Below, one piece after another: positions 26,170-35,104 of a stretch of 64,000 nt of DNA. The stretch spans positions 1-64,000 of the forward strand of contig CAINHS010000051.1 in NCBI GenBank assembly GCA_903848955.1, in the 5' to 3' direction. The notes beneath the pieces were generated by a model that saw only the letters and a program-made list of their open reading frames with translations, was not told the origin of the DNA and searched no databases. Numbering within the stretch: the stretch's first letter is position 1; every line of letters begins with the position of its first letter. The position numbers and the translations under genes were made by a program. Origin of the DNA: an uncultured beta proteobacterium (GTDB taxonomy: Bacteria; Pseudomonadota; Gammaproteobacteria; Burkholderiales; Rhodocyclaceae).

Positions 26170-27686
26170 GTCTCCCCCGGAAAATATCTATCGCACATGT
26201 AACACGCAGTTTGCGGCAACCACGCCGGAAGTGCATAGTACTTCTGCCTGACGCCGGCCAGCACCCCGTCGCGGTAGGCGGCGTAGTCGAAGCCCTCGCC
26301 CTTCACCCGCCAGAAGCGCGCGCCGCGCAGTTCGAAGCTGTCGCTGCTGACCTGGCGGAAATACTTGCGATAGTCGTCCAGGTTCGGCGCGGACTTCCTC
26401 AGGATCAGGATGTTGCGGCCCGCCAGCAAGCGGAAGTCGGTCACCAGGTCGTCGTGCCGGGCATGGCTCGACGCCGCGCCGAAAACCATGACGTAGCGGC
26501 GCAGGTTGTAGCCCAGAGTTACCGCATTCGAATAGCCGTCCATCGCCAGCACCCAGTCGCCGCTCCCGGCCGTGTAATACGGCGGCAACTCCTGCGCCAA
26601 CCCGCGGGGCTCGAAGCTGAGCACGATGCCGTCATACAGGCGGGTTTTCTGCCAGGTTTCCAGCGGCAGGCGGGAGACAATCAGTACGACGGCGATGTGC
26701 AGCAGCGCAAAGCCGGCGAAGAACAGGCCGAGACGGCGCAGGCCGCCGGGATCCAGGCGCAGCGCCAGCCAGATCATGACAAACGGCACGAAGGAAAGCA
26801 GCCAGTGCAGGCCGATCTGCTTGACCGGCGAGAGCAGGGCAAACAGCAGAAACGGCACCCAGGCCAGGGTGCCCAGTGTTGCCGGCAGCGCAGATCCGGC
26901 ACCCGGGTCGGCGGCCGCAGTCCGGCGCCGGCGCCATGCCAGCCACAGCACCGGCGGGCCGAGGACATAGAGCAGCGTGAGCGCATACAGCAGCGGCGTC
27001 TGCAGCGACCAGCCGGCATCGTCGTGACGGTTGACGAAGTTGAACATATAGTTCGGCCAGCAATGGCCGCTGTTCCACCACGCCATCAGGGCCAGCGCCG
27101 GCAGGGTGCAGGCATAGGCGACGGCGAGGCCGGCAAAGGCACCGGGCGTGCGCCGGCGCAGGACATCGACCAGATAGGCAAAACCGAGAATCGCCGCGAA
27201 ATACTTGGAGAGCACCGCCCCGGCCAGCAGCACACCGGCCGCCAGATACCAGCGCGGCGCGTCGTCGCGGGAGGCGCGAATCCATGCCAGGCCGGAAAAT
27301 ACGCTGAAATAGACTAGCGGCGTGTCGGTGGTGATGAACACGTTCCAGACATTCACCGGCGCCAGCAGCACCAACAGGGCCGTCCACAGCCGGCGCTCCT
27401 GGCCGATGCCGGCAACCAGCCGCGGCAAGGCGAAGTAGGCCGCCAATGCCAGCACTGCCGGTTGCAGGATGGCCGGCAAGCGCAGCCACCATTCGACATC
27501 GCTGATGCGCAGCAAGGCCGCCAGCCACCAGCCGATCATCGGCGGGTGATCGTAGAAACCCCAGTCCGGCTTCCAGCCCCACCAGATGAAATAGGCCTCG
27601 TCGCCGGTAATCGGAAAGGCGGCCGCCAGCCAGAAACGGAATATCAGCGTCAGAACCAGCAGCGCGGCGAAAAGGCGGCCGGTCAT
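26157..27686 (-). CDS. ArnT/PMT-like glycosyltransferase (GT39/83 type)
   Basis: AAAFPITGDEAYFIWWGWKPDWGFYDHPPMIGWW. Confidence 0.9.
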   Translation of the reverse strand: MTGRLFAALLVLTLIFRFWLAAAFPITGDEAYFIWWGWKPDWGFYDHPPMIGWWLAALLRISDVEWWLRLPAILQPAVLALAAYFALPRLVAGIGQERRLWTALLVLLAPVNVWNVFITTDTPLVYFSVFSGLAWIRASRDDAPRWYLAAGVLLAGAVLSKYFAAILGFAYLVDVLRRRTPGAFAGLAVAYACTLPALALMAWWNSGHCWPNYMFNFVNRHDDAGWSLQTPLLYALTLLYVLGPPVLWLAWRRRRTAAADPGAGSALPATLGTLAWVPFLLFALLSPVKQIGLHWLLSFVPFVMIWLALRLDPGGLRRLGLFFAGFALLHIAVVLIVSRLPLETWQKTRLYDGIVLSFEPRGLAQELPPYYTAGSGDWVLAMDGYSNAVTLGYNLRRYVMVFGAASSHARHDDLVTDFRLLAGRNILILRKSAPNLDDYRKYFRQVSSDSFELRGARFWRVKGEGFDYAAYRDGVLAGVRQKYYALPAWLPQTACYMCDRYFPGETCRR

Positions 27687-27698
27687 GGCGCCGGCTTG

Positions 27699-28766
27699 TC
27701 AGTGATCGGCCAGGGCCAGACGGCGAGCCTTCACCGCAGCGGCGAGGATGTCCAGCGCGGCCAGGGTGTCCTCCCAGCCGATACAGGCATCGGTAACGGA
27801 AACGCCGTACTCGAGCGCTTGGCCGGGCGTCAGGTCCTGACGGCCCTCCTTCAGGTGCGACTCGATCATCACGCCGAAGATGCGGTCTTCGCCGGCCGCC
27901 ATCTGCGCCGCGACATCCCGCGCCACGTCGATCTGGCGCTTGAACTGCTTGCTGCTGTTGGCATGCGAGAAATCGATCATGACGCGCGCGGCGAGGCCGG
28001 CTTTGCCGAGTTCGGCGCAGGCGGCTTCCACCGCCGCCGCCTCGTAGTTCGGCGCTTTGCCGCCGCGCAGGATGACATGGCAATCCTCGTTGCCGTTGGT
28101 GGAAACGATGGCCGAGTGGCCGGCCTTGGTCACCGAAAGAAAATGATGCGGGCTGGCCGCGGCCTTGATCGCATCCACGGCGATGCGGATGTTGCCGTCG
28201 GTGCCGTTCTTGAACCCGACCGGACAGGACAGGCCGGAAGCCAGTTCGCGGTGAACCTGCGATTCGGTGGTGCGCGCACCGATGGCGCCCCAGCTGATCA
28301 GGTCCGCCGTGTATTGCGGCGTGATGGTGTCGAGAAACTCCGTTGCCGCCGGCAGGCCGAGTTCGTTGACCTCCCACAACAGCTTGCGCGCCAGACGCAA
28401 GCCTTCGTTGATCCTGAAGCTGCCGTCCATCCGCGGATCGTTGATCAGCCCCTTCCAGCCGACCGTGGTACGCGGCTTTTCGAAATAAACCCGCATCAGG
28501 ATCAGCAGGTCGCCGGCAAAGCGCTCCGCCGCCTGCTGCAGCAGGCGCGCGTATTCCATCGCCGCCTCATAGTCATGGATCGAGCAGGGGCCGACCACCG
28601 CCACCAGCCGGTCGTCGGCGCCGTGCAGTACGCGATGCACCGCCTGACGCGCCTCGTAGGTCGTCTCCGCCGCCGCATCGGTGGTGGGAAACTCCCGCGC
28701 AAGATGGGCGGGGGGCGAGAGTTCCTTGATCTCGCGAATGCGGACGTCGTCGGTGATGTGTTTCAT
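27699..28766 (-). CDS. aroG: 3-deoxy-7-phosphoheptulonate synthase
   Basis: VVGPCSIHDYEAAMEYARLL, KPRTTVGWKGLINDPRMDGSF, DFSHANSSKQ; start at MKHITDDVRI. Confidence 0.95.
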   Translation of the reverse strand: MKHITDDVRIREIKELSPPAHLAREFPTTDAAAETTYEARQAVHRVLHGADDRLVAVVGPCSIHDYEAAMEYARLLQQAAERFAGDLLILMRVYFEKPRTTVGWKGLINDPRMDGSFRINEGLRLARKLLWEVNELGLPAATEFLDTITPQYTADLISWGAIGARTTESQVHRELASGLSCPVGFKNGTDGNIRIAVDAIKAAASPHHFLSVTKAGHSAIVSTNGNEDCHVILRGGKAPNYEAAAVEAACAELGKAGLAARVMIDFSHANSSKQFKRQIDVARDVAAQMAAGEDRIFGVMIESHLKEGRQDLTPGQALEYGVSVTDACIGWEDTLAALDILAAAVKARRLALADH

Positions 28767-28909
28767 GCTTCGACCTGAAGGCGGGTAAAGGCGTGATTCT
28801 ACCGGTCGGGCGCGTGCCGGACTGCGACGTTGTGGTTTTCCCTGATTCCCATTCCGCGCGCCAGGGGGTAAAGTCCATCTCCGTTGCCAAAACAAGCCAG
28901 GGGGATCAC

Positions 28910-29506
28910 ATGTTCCAGGTTCGCATTCACGGCCGTGGCGGTCAGGGCGTCGTAACGGCCGCGGAAATGCTCTCGATTGCCGCGTTCGAAGAGGGTCGTC
29001 ACGCGCAGGCCTTCCCCAGTTTCGGCTCCGAGCGCATGGGGGCGCCGGTGGTGGCCTTCTGTCGCATCGCCGACAGGGAGATCCGTTTGCGCGAACCGAT
29101 CATGGAGCCGGATGCGCTGATCATCCAGGATCCGACCCTGCTGCATCAGGTGGACGTATTCGCCGGACTGAAGAAAGGCGGCTATATCCTGATCAACACC
29201 AACAAGAGCTTTGAAGAACTGGGCCTGAGCGAGTTCATTCGCGACTGGCCTCACGAACGCCTGTGCACGGTGGCGGCCACCGAACTGAGCAAGAAGCATG
29301 TCGGCCGGCCGATGCCGAACGTGCCCCTGCTGGGAGGCTTCGCCGCCGTGGCCGGCGTGATCAAGCTCGAGTCCGTGATCATGGCCATCAACAGCAGGTT
29401 CTCGGGCAAGGTGGCAGCCGGCAACATCGCCGGCGCGACCGAAGCCTACGACATCGTTCGCGCCGAGATGGAAGAAGCGCGCCGCGAGGAGGCTGCCCAT
29501 GCTTAA
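28910..29506 (+). CDS. 2-oxoacid:acceptor oxidoreductase gamma subunit
   Basis: MFQVRIHGRGGQGVVTAAEMLSIAAFEEGRHAQAFPSFGSERMGAPV. Confidence 0.93.
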   Translation: MFQVRIHGRGGQGVVTAAEMLSIAAFEEGRHAQAFPSFGSERMGAPVVAFCRIADREIRLREPIMEPDALIIQDPTLLHQVDVFAGLKKGGYILINTNKSFEELGLSEFIRDWPHERLCTVAATELSKKHVGRPMPNVPLLGGFAAVAGVIKLESVIMAINSRFSGKVAAGNIAGATEAYDIVRAEMEEARREEAAHA

Positions 29507-30752
29507 GCAGTGTGAAGGTTCCCACGCCGTCGCCGAGGCGGTTGCCCTGTGCCGGCCGGAAGTGATCTGCGCCTACCCGATTTCGCCGCAGACGCACATC
29601 GTCGAGGGCCTCGGCGAAATGGTCAAGTCGGGAGATCTGACCGATTGCGAGTTCATCAACGTCGAATCCGAATTCGCCGCCATGAGCGTCGCCATCGGTT
29701 CTTCCGCCACCGGCGCGCGCACTTACACGGCCACCGCCTCGCAGGGCCTGCTGTTCATGGTCGAAGCCGTCTACAACGCGTCGGGCCTGGGCCTGCCGAT
29801 AGTCATGACGGTGGCCAACCGCGCCATCGGGGCGCCGATCAACATCTGGAACGACCATTCGGATTCGCTCTCGCAGCGCGACTGCGGCTGGATACAACTG
29901 TTCGCCGAGAGCAACCAGGAGGCGCTCGACCTGCACATCCAGGCCTTCAAGCTGGCGGAAGAGCTGTCGCTGCCGGTGATGGTGTGCATGGACGGCTTCA
30001 TCCTCACCCACGCCTACGAGCGCGTGGATATGCCGACCCAGGCCCAGGTCGACGCCTTCCTGCCGCCCTACGAGCCGCGTCAGGTGCTGGATCCCGCCGA
30101 TCCGGTGTCGATCGGCGCCATGGTCGGCCCGGAAGCCTTCATGGAAGTGCGCTATCTCGCCCACGCCAAGCAGATGCAGGCACTGGAGCGCATTCCGCAA
30201 CTGGCCGAAGAGTTCAAGCAGGTGTTCGGCCGCGAATGCGGCGGCCTGGTCCGCACCTACTGCACCGAGGATGCGGAAACCATCGTCATCGCCATGGGTT
30301 CGGTACTCGGCACGATCAAGGACACCGTGGATGAAATGCGCGCCGCCGGCCACAAGATAGGCGTACTCGGCATCACCAGCTTCCGTCCCTTCCCGCTGCT
30401 GGCGGTAGCCGCAGCACTGAAGAACTGCAAGCGCTTCGTGGTGTTGGAAAAGAGCCTTGCCGTCGGCATCGGCGGCATCGTCGCGACCAACGTGCGCATG
30501 GCCGTCACCGGCATGGGTCTGAAAGGCTATACGGTGGTGGCCGGACTTGGCGGCCGCGCGATCACCGTGAAGGCGCTCACCGGCTTGTTCGACAAAGCGG
30601 GCCGCGACGAACTCGAGTTGCTGACCTTTCTCGACCTCGACTGGAATGCGGTCAACAAGCAGTTGGAGCGCGAAAAACAGACCCGGCGCTCGGGACCGGC
30701 TGCGGAAGCCATGCTGCGCGACCTCGGTACGGTCGCTTCGAAAATCGCCTAG
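29499..30752 (+). CDS. 2-oxoacid:acceptor oxidoreductase alpha subunit
   Basis: EGSHAVAEAVALCRPEVICAYPISPQTHIVEGL. Confidence 0.93.
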   Translation: MLKQCEGSHAVAEAVALCRPEVICAYPISPQTHIVEGLGEMVKSGDLTDCEFINVESEFAAMSVAIGSSATGARTYTATASQGLLFMVEAVYNASGLGLPIVMTVANRAIGAPINIWNDHSDSLSQRDCGWIQLFAESNQEALDLHIQAFKLAEELSLPVMVCMDGFILTHAYERVDMPTQAQVDAFLPPYEPRQVLDPADPVSIGAMVGPEAFMEVRYLAHAKQMQALERIPQLAEEFKQVFGRECGGLVRTYCTEDAETIVIAMGSVLGTIKDTVDEMRAAGHKIGVLGITSFRPFPLLAVAAALKNCKRFVVLEKSLAVGIGGIVATNVRMAVTGMGLKGYTVVAGLGGRAITVKALTGLFDKAGRDELELLTFLDLDWNAVNKQLEREKQTRRSGPAAEAMLRDLGTVASKIA

Positions 30753-30763
30753 GAGCCGCCGCA

Positions 30764-31777
30764 ATGCCACTGCAACCCGTCAAGTTCTACCAGACCGGCA
30801 CCTTCACCGTCGGCAACCGCCTGCTCGCGCCGGAAGATCGCAGCGTGCAGGCCAACATGCAGCGTACCAACTCGCTCAATTCGGGGCATCGCGCCTGCCA
30901 GGGCTGCGGCGAGGCGCTCGGCGCCCGCTACGCGATCGACGCGGCGATGAACGCCAGCAACCGCCAGTTGATCGCCGCCAACGCCACCGGCTGCCTCGAA
31001 GTGTTCTCCACGCCCTACCCGGAAACCTCATGGCAGATTCCGTGGATACACTCGCTGTTCGGCAATGCGGCCGCGGTCGCCACCGGCATCGCCGCGGCAA
31101 TCAAGGTGAAAAGGCAAAAGGGCCAAAGCGGCGATGTCCGCGTCGTCGCGCAGGGCGGTGACGGTGGCACCACCGACATCGGCTTCGGCTGCCTGTCGGG
31201 CATGTTCGAGCGCAACGACGACGTGCTCTACATCTGTTACGACAATGGCGGCTACATGAACACCGGGGTGCAGCGCAGTTCCGCCACGCCGCCGGCGGCA
31301 CGCACCGCGACCACCATGCCGCTCGGCCCCGAGCCGGGAAATCCCTTCGGCCAGGGCAAGTTCGTCCCGGCCATCGCCATGGCTCACGAGATCCCCTACG
31401 TCGCCACGGCCACGGTGGCCGACCTGCGCGACCTGGAGCACAAGGTGACCAAGGCCATGGGTCTGCGCGGCGCGCGCTATATCCACATTCTGGTGCCCTG
31501 CCCGCTGGGTTGGGGCACGGCGTCGCACGACACCATCCGCATGGCTCGCCTGGCCAAGGAAACCGGCATCTTCCCGGTGTTCTCGGCTGAATATGGCGAA
31601 ATCAAGTCGGCGTTGGCGATACGGCGACCGCTGCCGGTCGAGGAGTACCTGCGGCCGCAGAAGCGCTACGCCCACCTGTTCGGCAAGAGTCCCGCCGTGG
31701 CGACGATTGCGCGAATACAGGCGCAGGCAGACAAGAACATCCGCAAGTACGGCTTGCTCGAAAAGGAGGTTCGCTGA
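30764..31777 (+). CDS. 2-oxoacid:acceptor oxidoreductase beta subunit (TPP-binding)
   Basis: GHRACQGCGEALGARYAIDA, VVAQGGDGGTTDIGFGCLSG, CYDNGGYMNTGVQRSSATP. Confidence 0.94.
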   Translation: MPLQPVKFYQTGTFTVGNRLLAPEDRSVQANMQRTNSLNSGHRACQGCGEALGARYAIDAAMNASNRQLIAANATGCLEVFSTPYPETSWQIPWIHSLFGNAAAVATGIAAAIKVKRQKGQSGDVRVVAQGGDGGTTDIGFGCLSGMFERNDDVLYICYDNGGYMNTGVQRSSATPPAARTATTMPLGPEPGNPFGQGKFVPAIAMAHEIPYVATATVADLRDLEHKVTKAMGLRGARYIHILVPCPLGWGTASHDTIRMARLAKETGIFPVFSAEYGEIKSALAIRRPLPVEEYLRPQKRYAHLFGKSPAVATIARIQAQADKNIRKYGLLEKEVR

Positions 31778-31778
31778 A

Positions 31779-33404
31779 ATGGACAAGCCCTTTGCCATCA
31801 CCCTCAATCCGGGCTCCTCGCTGGCCAATCACACCGGCTCCTGGCGCACTTCGCGTCCGCTCTATCTCGACCGCCTGCCACCCTGCAACGCCGCCTGTCC
31901 GGCCGGCGAGGACATCCAGGGCTGGCTGTTCCATGCCGAAAGCGGCGACTACGAGAAAGCCTGGCGTGTGCTGACCGAGAACAACCCGATGCCCGCAATC
32001 ATGGGCCGCGTCTGTTACCACCCCTGCGAAGGCGGCTGCAACCGGCAACATCTCGACGAGTCCGTCGGCATCAACTCGGTCGAGCGCTTCCTCGGCGACG
32101 AGGCGATCAAGCGCGGCTGGAAGTTCGACAAGCCGGCGCATTCGACCGGGAAACGCGTGCTGGTGGTCGGCGCCGGGCCCTCGGGCTTGTCTGCCGCCTA
32201 TCATCTGGCGCGGTTGGGACACGCCGTGGAAATTCACGAGGCCGGGCCGCTGGCCGGCGGCATGATGCGCTTCGGCATACCCAAATACCGCCTGCCGCGC
32301 GAAGTGCTCGATGCCGAAGTCGGACGCATTCTCGAAACCGGCGTCGTACTGCGGCTCGACACCAAGGTTGCCAACATCGCCGAGAGCATGAAGGCCGGCA
32401 AGTTCGACGCCGCTTTCCTCGCCGTCGGCGCGCATATCGGCAAGCGCGCCTACATTCCGGCCGGCGACGCGACCAAGATCATCGATGCGGTGTCGGTGCT
32501 GCGCAGCATGGAGGGCGAGGACAAGCCCCTGCTCGGCCGCCGTGTGGTGATCTACGGCGGCGGCAATACGGCCATCGATGTGGCGCGCACCGCCAAGCGG
32601 CTTGGCGCTTCCGAATCGATCATTGTCTATCGCCGCACCCGCGAAAAAATGCCCGCCCACGACTTCGAGGTCGAGGAGGCCCTGCAGGAGGGTGTGATGA
32701 TGAAGTGGCTGTCCACCATCAAGCAGGCCGGCGAGGGCAACATCACCATTGAAAAAATGGAGCTCGACGAAAAGGGCTTCCCGCAATCCACCGGCGAATT
32801 CGAGACGCTCGAAGCCGACTCGGTGGTGCTGGCGCTGGGCCAGGACGTGGATCTGTCGCTGCTCGAAGGCGTGCCCGGCCTCGAAATCAATGACGGTGTG
32901 GTGCGCGTCGGCGACAACATGATGACCGGCGCCGCCGGCATTTTTGCCGGTGGCGACATGGTGCCTTCCGAACGTACCGTCACCGTCGGTGTCGGTCACG
33001 GCAAAAAGGCCGCGCGCCACATCGACGCCTGGCTGCGCGGCGAAACCCATGTGCCGCCCGCCAAGCACGAGATCGCCGGATTCGACCGGCTCAACACCTG
33101 GTATTACTCGGAAGCGCCGCACACCATCAGGCCGATGCTCAACATCATCCGCCGCCAGTCGACCTTCGATGAAGTGCTCGGCGGCCTTGACGAAACCAAT
33201 GCCCAGTTCGAGGCACGACGCTGCCTCTCCTGCGGCAACTGCTTCGAATGCGACAACTGCTACGGCGTCTGTCCCGACAATGCCGTCATCAAGCTCGGCC
33301 CCGGCAAGCGCTTCGAGTTCAACTACGACTACTGCAAGGGCTGCGGCATGTGCGTCACCGAGTGTCCCTGCGGTGCCATCAAGATGGAGGCGGAGGAAAT
33401 CTGA
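31779..33404 (+). CDS. GltD-like FAD/NAD(P) oxidoreductase fused to C-terminal ferredoxin domain (PadH-like plus delta subunit)
   Basis: CNAACPAGEDIQGW...CYHPCEGGCNR; GAGPSGLSAAYHLARLGH; CLSCGNCFECDNCYGVCP...CKGCGMCVTECPCGAI. Confidence 0.92.
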   Translation: MDKPFAITLNPGSSLANHTGSWRTSRPLYLDRLPPCNAACPAGEDIQGWLFHAESGDYEKAWRVLTENNPMPAIMGRVCYHPCEGGCNRQHLDESVGINSVERFLGDEAIKRGWKFDKPAHSTGKRVLVVGAGPSGLSAAYHLARLGHAVEIHEAGPLAGGMMRFGIPKYRLPREVLDAEVGRILETGVVLRLDTKVANIAESMKAGKFDAAFLAVGAHIGKRAYIPAGDATKIIDAVSVLRSMEGEDKPLLGRRVVIYGGGNTAIDVARTAKRLGASESIIVYRRTREKMPAHDFEVEEALQEGVMMKWLSTIKQAGEGNITIEKMELDEKGFPQSTGEFETLEADSVVLALGQDVDLSLLEGVPGLEINDGVVRVGDNMMTGAAGIFAGGDMVPSERTVTVGVGHGKKAARHIDAWLRGETHVPPAKHEIAGFDRLNTWYYSEAPHTIRPMLNIIRRQSTFDEVLGGLDETNAQFEARRCLSCGNCFECDNCYGVCPDNAVIKLGPGKRFEFNYDYCKGCGMCVTECPCGAIKMEAEEI

Positions 33405-33428
33405 CGCGAGCCGGCACCAGGCCGGCGA

Positions 33429-33454
33429 TGTAGCGGCGGCTCGCTGCCGCTACA
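33429..33454 (+). terminator. Hairpin downstream of the oxidoreductase operon
   Basis: TGTAGCGGC-ggctcgct-GCCGCTACA, 25 bp after the stop. Confidence 0.5.
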
Positions 33455-33666
33455 CGACAGACACTCCCGCGGCGCGGCGCCTCCGGCGCACGACAACGCA
33501 GACGATGCGGGCGGTGGTCCGCGGCCGCGGCAAACGGCTTAGCGTTCTGCCGCCTTTCCGCTTGCAGCGCGCCGTCACAAGAACGCACACCATCCACGCT
33601 CCGGGCGTGGCCACGCCAGGTCGGACCCGGCAGCCTATGCCTTTAGTCATACATCATCTTTTCATC

Positions 33667-33694
33667 TTGACATTCATACCCTTGCGCAGATAAT
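33667..33694 (+). promoter_or_regulatory. Sigma-70-like promoter
   Basis: TTGACA-N16-GATAAT upstream of the GTG start at 33729, with AAGGGGG Shine-Dalgarno-like sequence. Confidence 0.7.
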
Positions 33695-33728
33695 TCTCAA
33701 TATCTGGAATCAATAAGGGGGCAGTTTT

Positions 33729-35093
33729 GTGAGCAAGATCGAGACCTGTAGCATCGTCCGTCCGGTTGCCGTTACGGCGCACAAGGGCACGCGCCGCAAG
33801 CTGTTTGCGGCAGCCATCGGCAGCATGTTCGCCGCGACAATGGCAGTGGCGGCGCCTGCGGACGACATCAAATCCCTGCTCGATCAGGGCAAGCCGGAGG
33901 AAGCCTACGCACTCGGGAAATCGGCGCAGCAAGAGCTCGGGGTTGCGGCTTTCGATTTGTATTTCGGTATCGCCGCGATTGACTCCGGGCATGTCGGCGA
34001 AGGCGTCCTGGCGCTGGAACGGCACGGCTACGCCCAACCGGAAAACCTGCGCGCCCGGTTGGAACTGGCGCGGGGCTATTTCCTCCTGAACGAGGATGAG
34101 CGGGCCCGCGAAGAGTTCCTGCAGGTCAAGGCGCAGAACATCCCGGCCGATGTCAGCGCGGCGGTCGACCATTACCTGGAAAGCATTGCCGATCGTGCCG
34201 ACCGGCGTATGCCCCGGGCCCGCTTCTTTGTCGAGGCGGGCATCGGTACCGATTCCAATGTAAACGGCGGTGTCGGCAATTCCCTGGTCAGCGTGCCGGT
34301 ATTCGGCACTATCAATTTGTCATCCCAGGCGACGCGCACCGGTTCCGGTTTCAGCCACCTTGCCGCGGGGGGGCTGTGGACGCAGCCGCTGTCGGCGCGG
34401 ACGACACTGGTCGGCGGGCTGGACGCCGAATTGAAGGGTTATTGGCAGGACGACAAATACGATCAGACGACGATAGCTGCTCAGGCCGGGATCGTGCATC
34501 GCGACGACGCCTGGACTTACCGCGGCAGTCTGGTGTATTCGACGCTGTGGCTGGAGAGCGATCGCTACCGTTCCATCAGCGGGCTGGCCGTCGAGGCGAG
34601 CCGCACGCTTTCCGCCACTCAGTCGCTGAGCGCCAACGGCAGCGTCTTCCGTCTCGATTACGGCGGCGCCAGTTCCTTCCGCACCGGTGACCTGACCAGT
34701 CTGGGAGTCGGCTACCGGCAAGCTTTCAGCGGCGAATGGGCCCCGCTCCTCGCTGTTTCGGCGTCCTACGCGGAGGAAGACAACAAGCGCGGACGCGGCG
34801 AGTATTCGCGGGACATCTACGGCTTGCGCGCCGCCGTGACGGTCGCGCCCGCAGCGCAGTGGATGGTTACGGCGGGCATCTCCTATCAGGACCACCGCTA
34901 CCGTGACGACGATCCCTTCTTCGCGCTGCGCCGCGCCGACACCTATCAGGCCATCGACCTGACGGCGATTCACGCCCTGAGCAAGCAACTCTCGCTGCGC
35001 GGAGAACTGTCCTACGCCGAGAATCGTTCGAATATTGCACTCAACGCCTATTCACGGACCGTCGCCGGCATCAAGCTGCGCTACGATTTCTGA
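33729..35093 (+). CDS. TPR plus outer-membrane beta-barrel protein, Slam (surface lipoprotein assembly modifier)-like
   Basis: TPR-like NLRARLELARGYFLLNEDERAREEFLQVKA followed by beta-barrel ending in VAGIKLRYDF; GTG start. Confidence 0.72.
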   Translation: MSKIETCSIVRPVAVTAHKGTRRKLFAAAIGSMFAATMAVAAPADDIKSLLDQGKPEEAYALGKSAQQELGVAAFDLYFGIAAIDSGHVGEGVLALERHGYAQPENLRARLELARGYFLLNEDERAREEFLQVKAQNIPADVSAAVDHYLESIADRADRRMPRARFFVEAGIGTDSNVNGGVGNSLVSVPVFGTINLSSQATRTGSGFSHLAAGGLWTQPLSARTTLVGGLDAELKGYWQDDKYDQTTIAAQAGIVHRDDAWTYRGSLVYSTLWLESDRYRSISGLAVEASRTLSATQSLSANGSVFRLDYGGASSFRTGDLTSLGVGYRQAFSGEWAPLLAVSASYAEEDNKRGRGEYSRDIYGLRAAVTVAPAAQWMVTAGISYQDHRYRDDDPFFALRRADTYQAIDLTAIHALSKQLSLRGELSYAENRSNIALNAYSRTVAGIKLRYDF

Positions 35094-35104
35094 GGAACAC
35101 CGCC

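Noticed and set aside
24641-26236. 531-aa minus-strand ORF as one protein
   Set aside because: N-terminal two thirds is out of frame with the UbiA-like gene; only the C-terminal CNB protein starting at 25171 is supported.
33405-33660. Short ORFs and palindromes between the oxidoreductase operon and the Slam-like gene
   Set aside because: Only short overlapping frames without domain signal; one hairpin is kept as a terminator, the rest are common in GC-rich intergenic DNA.
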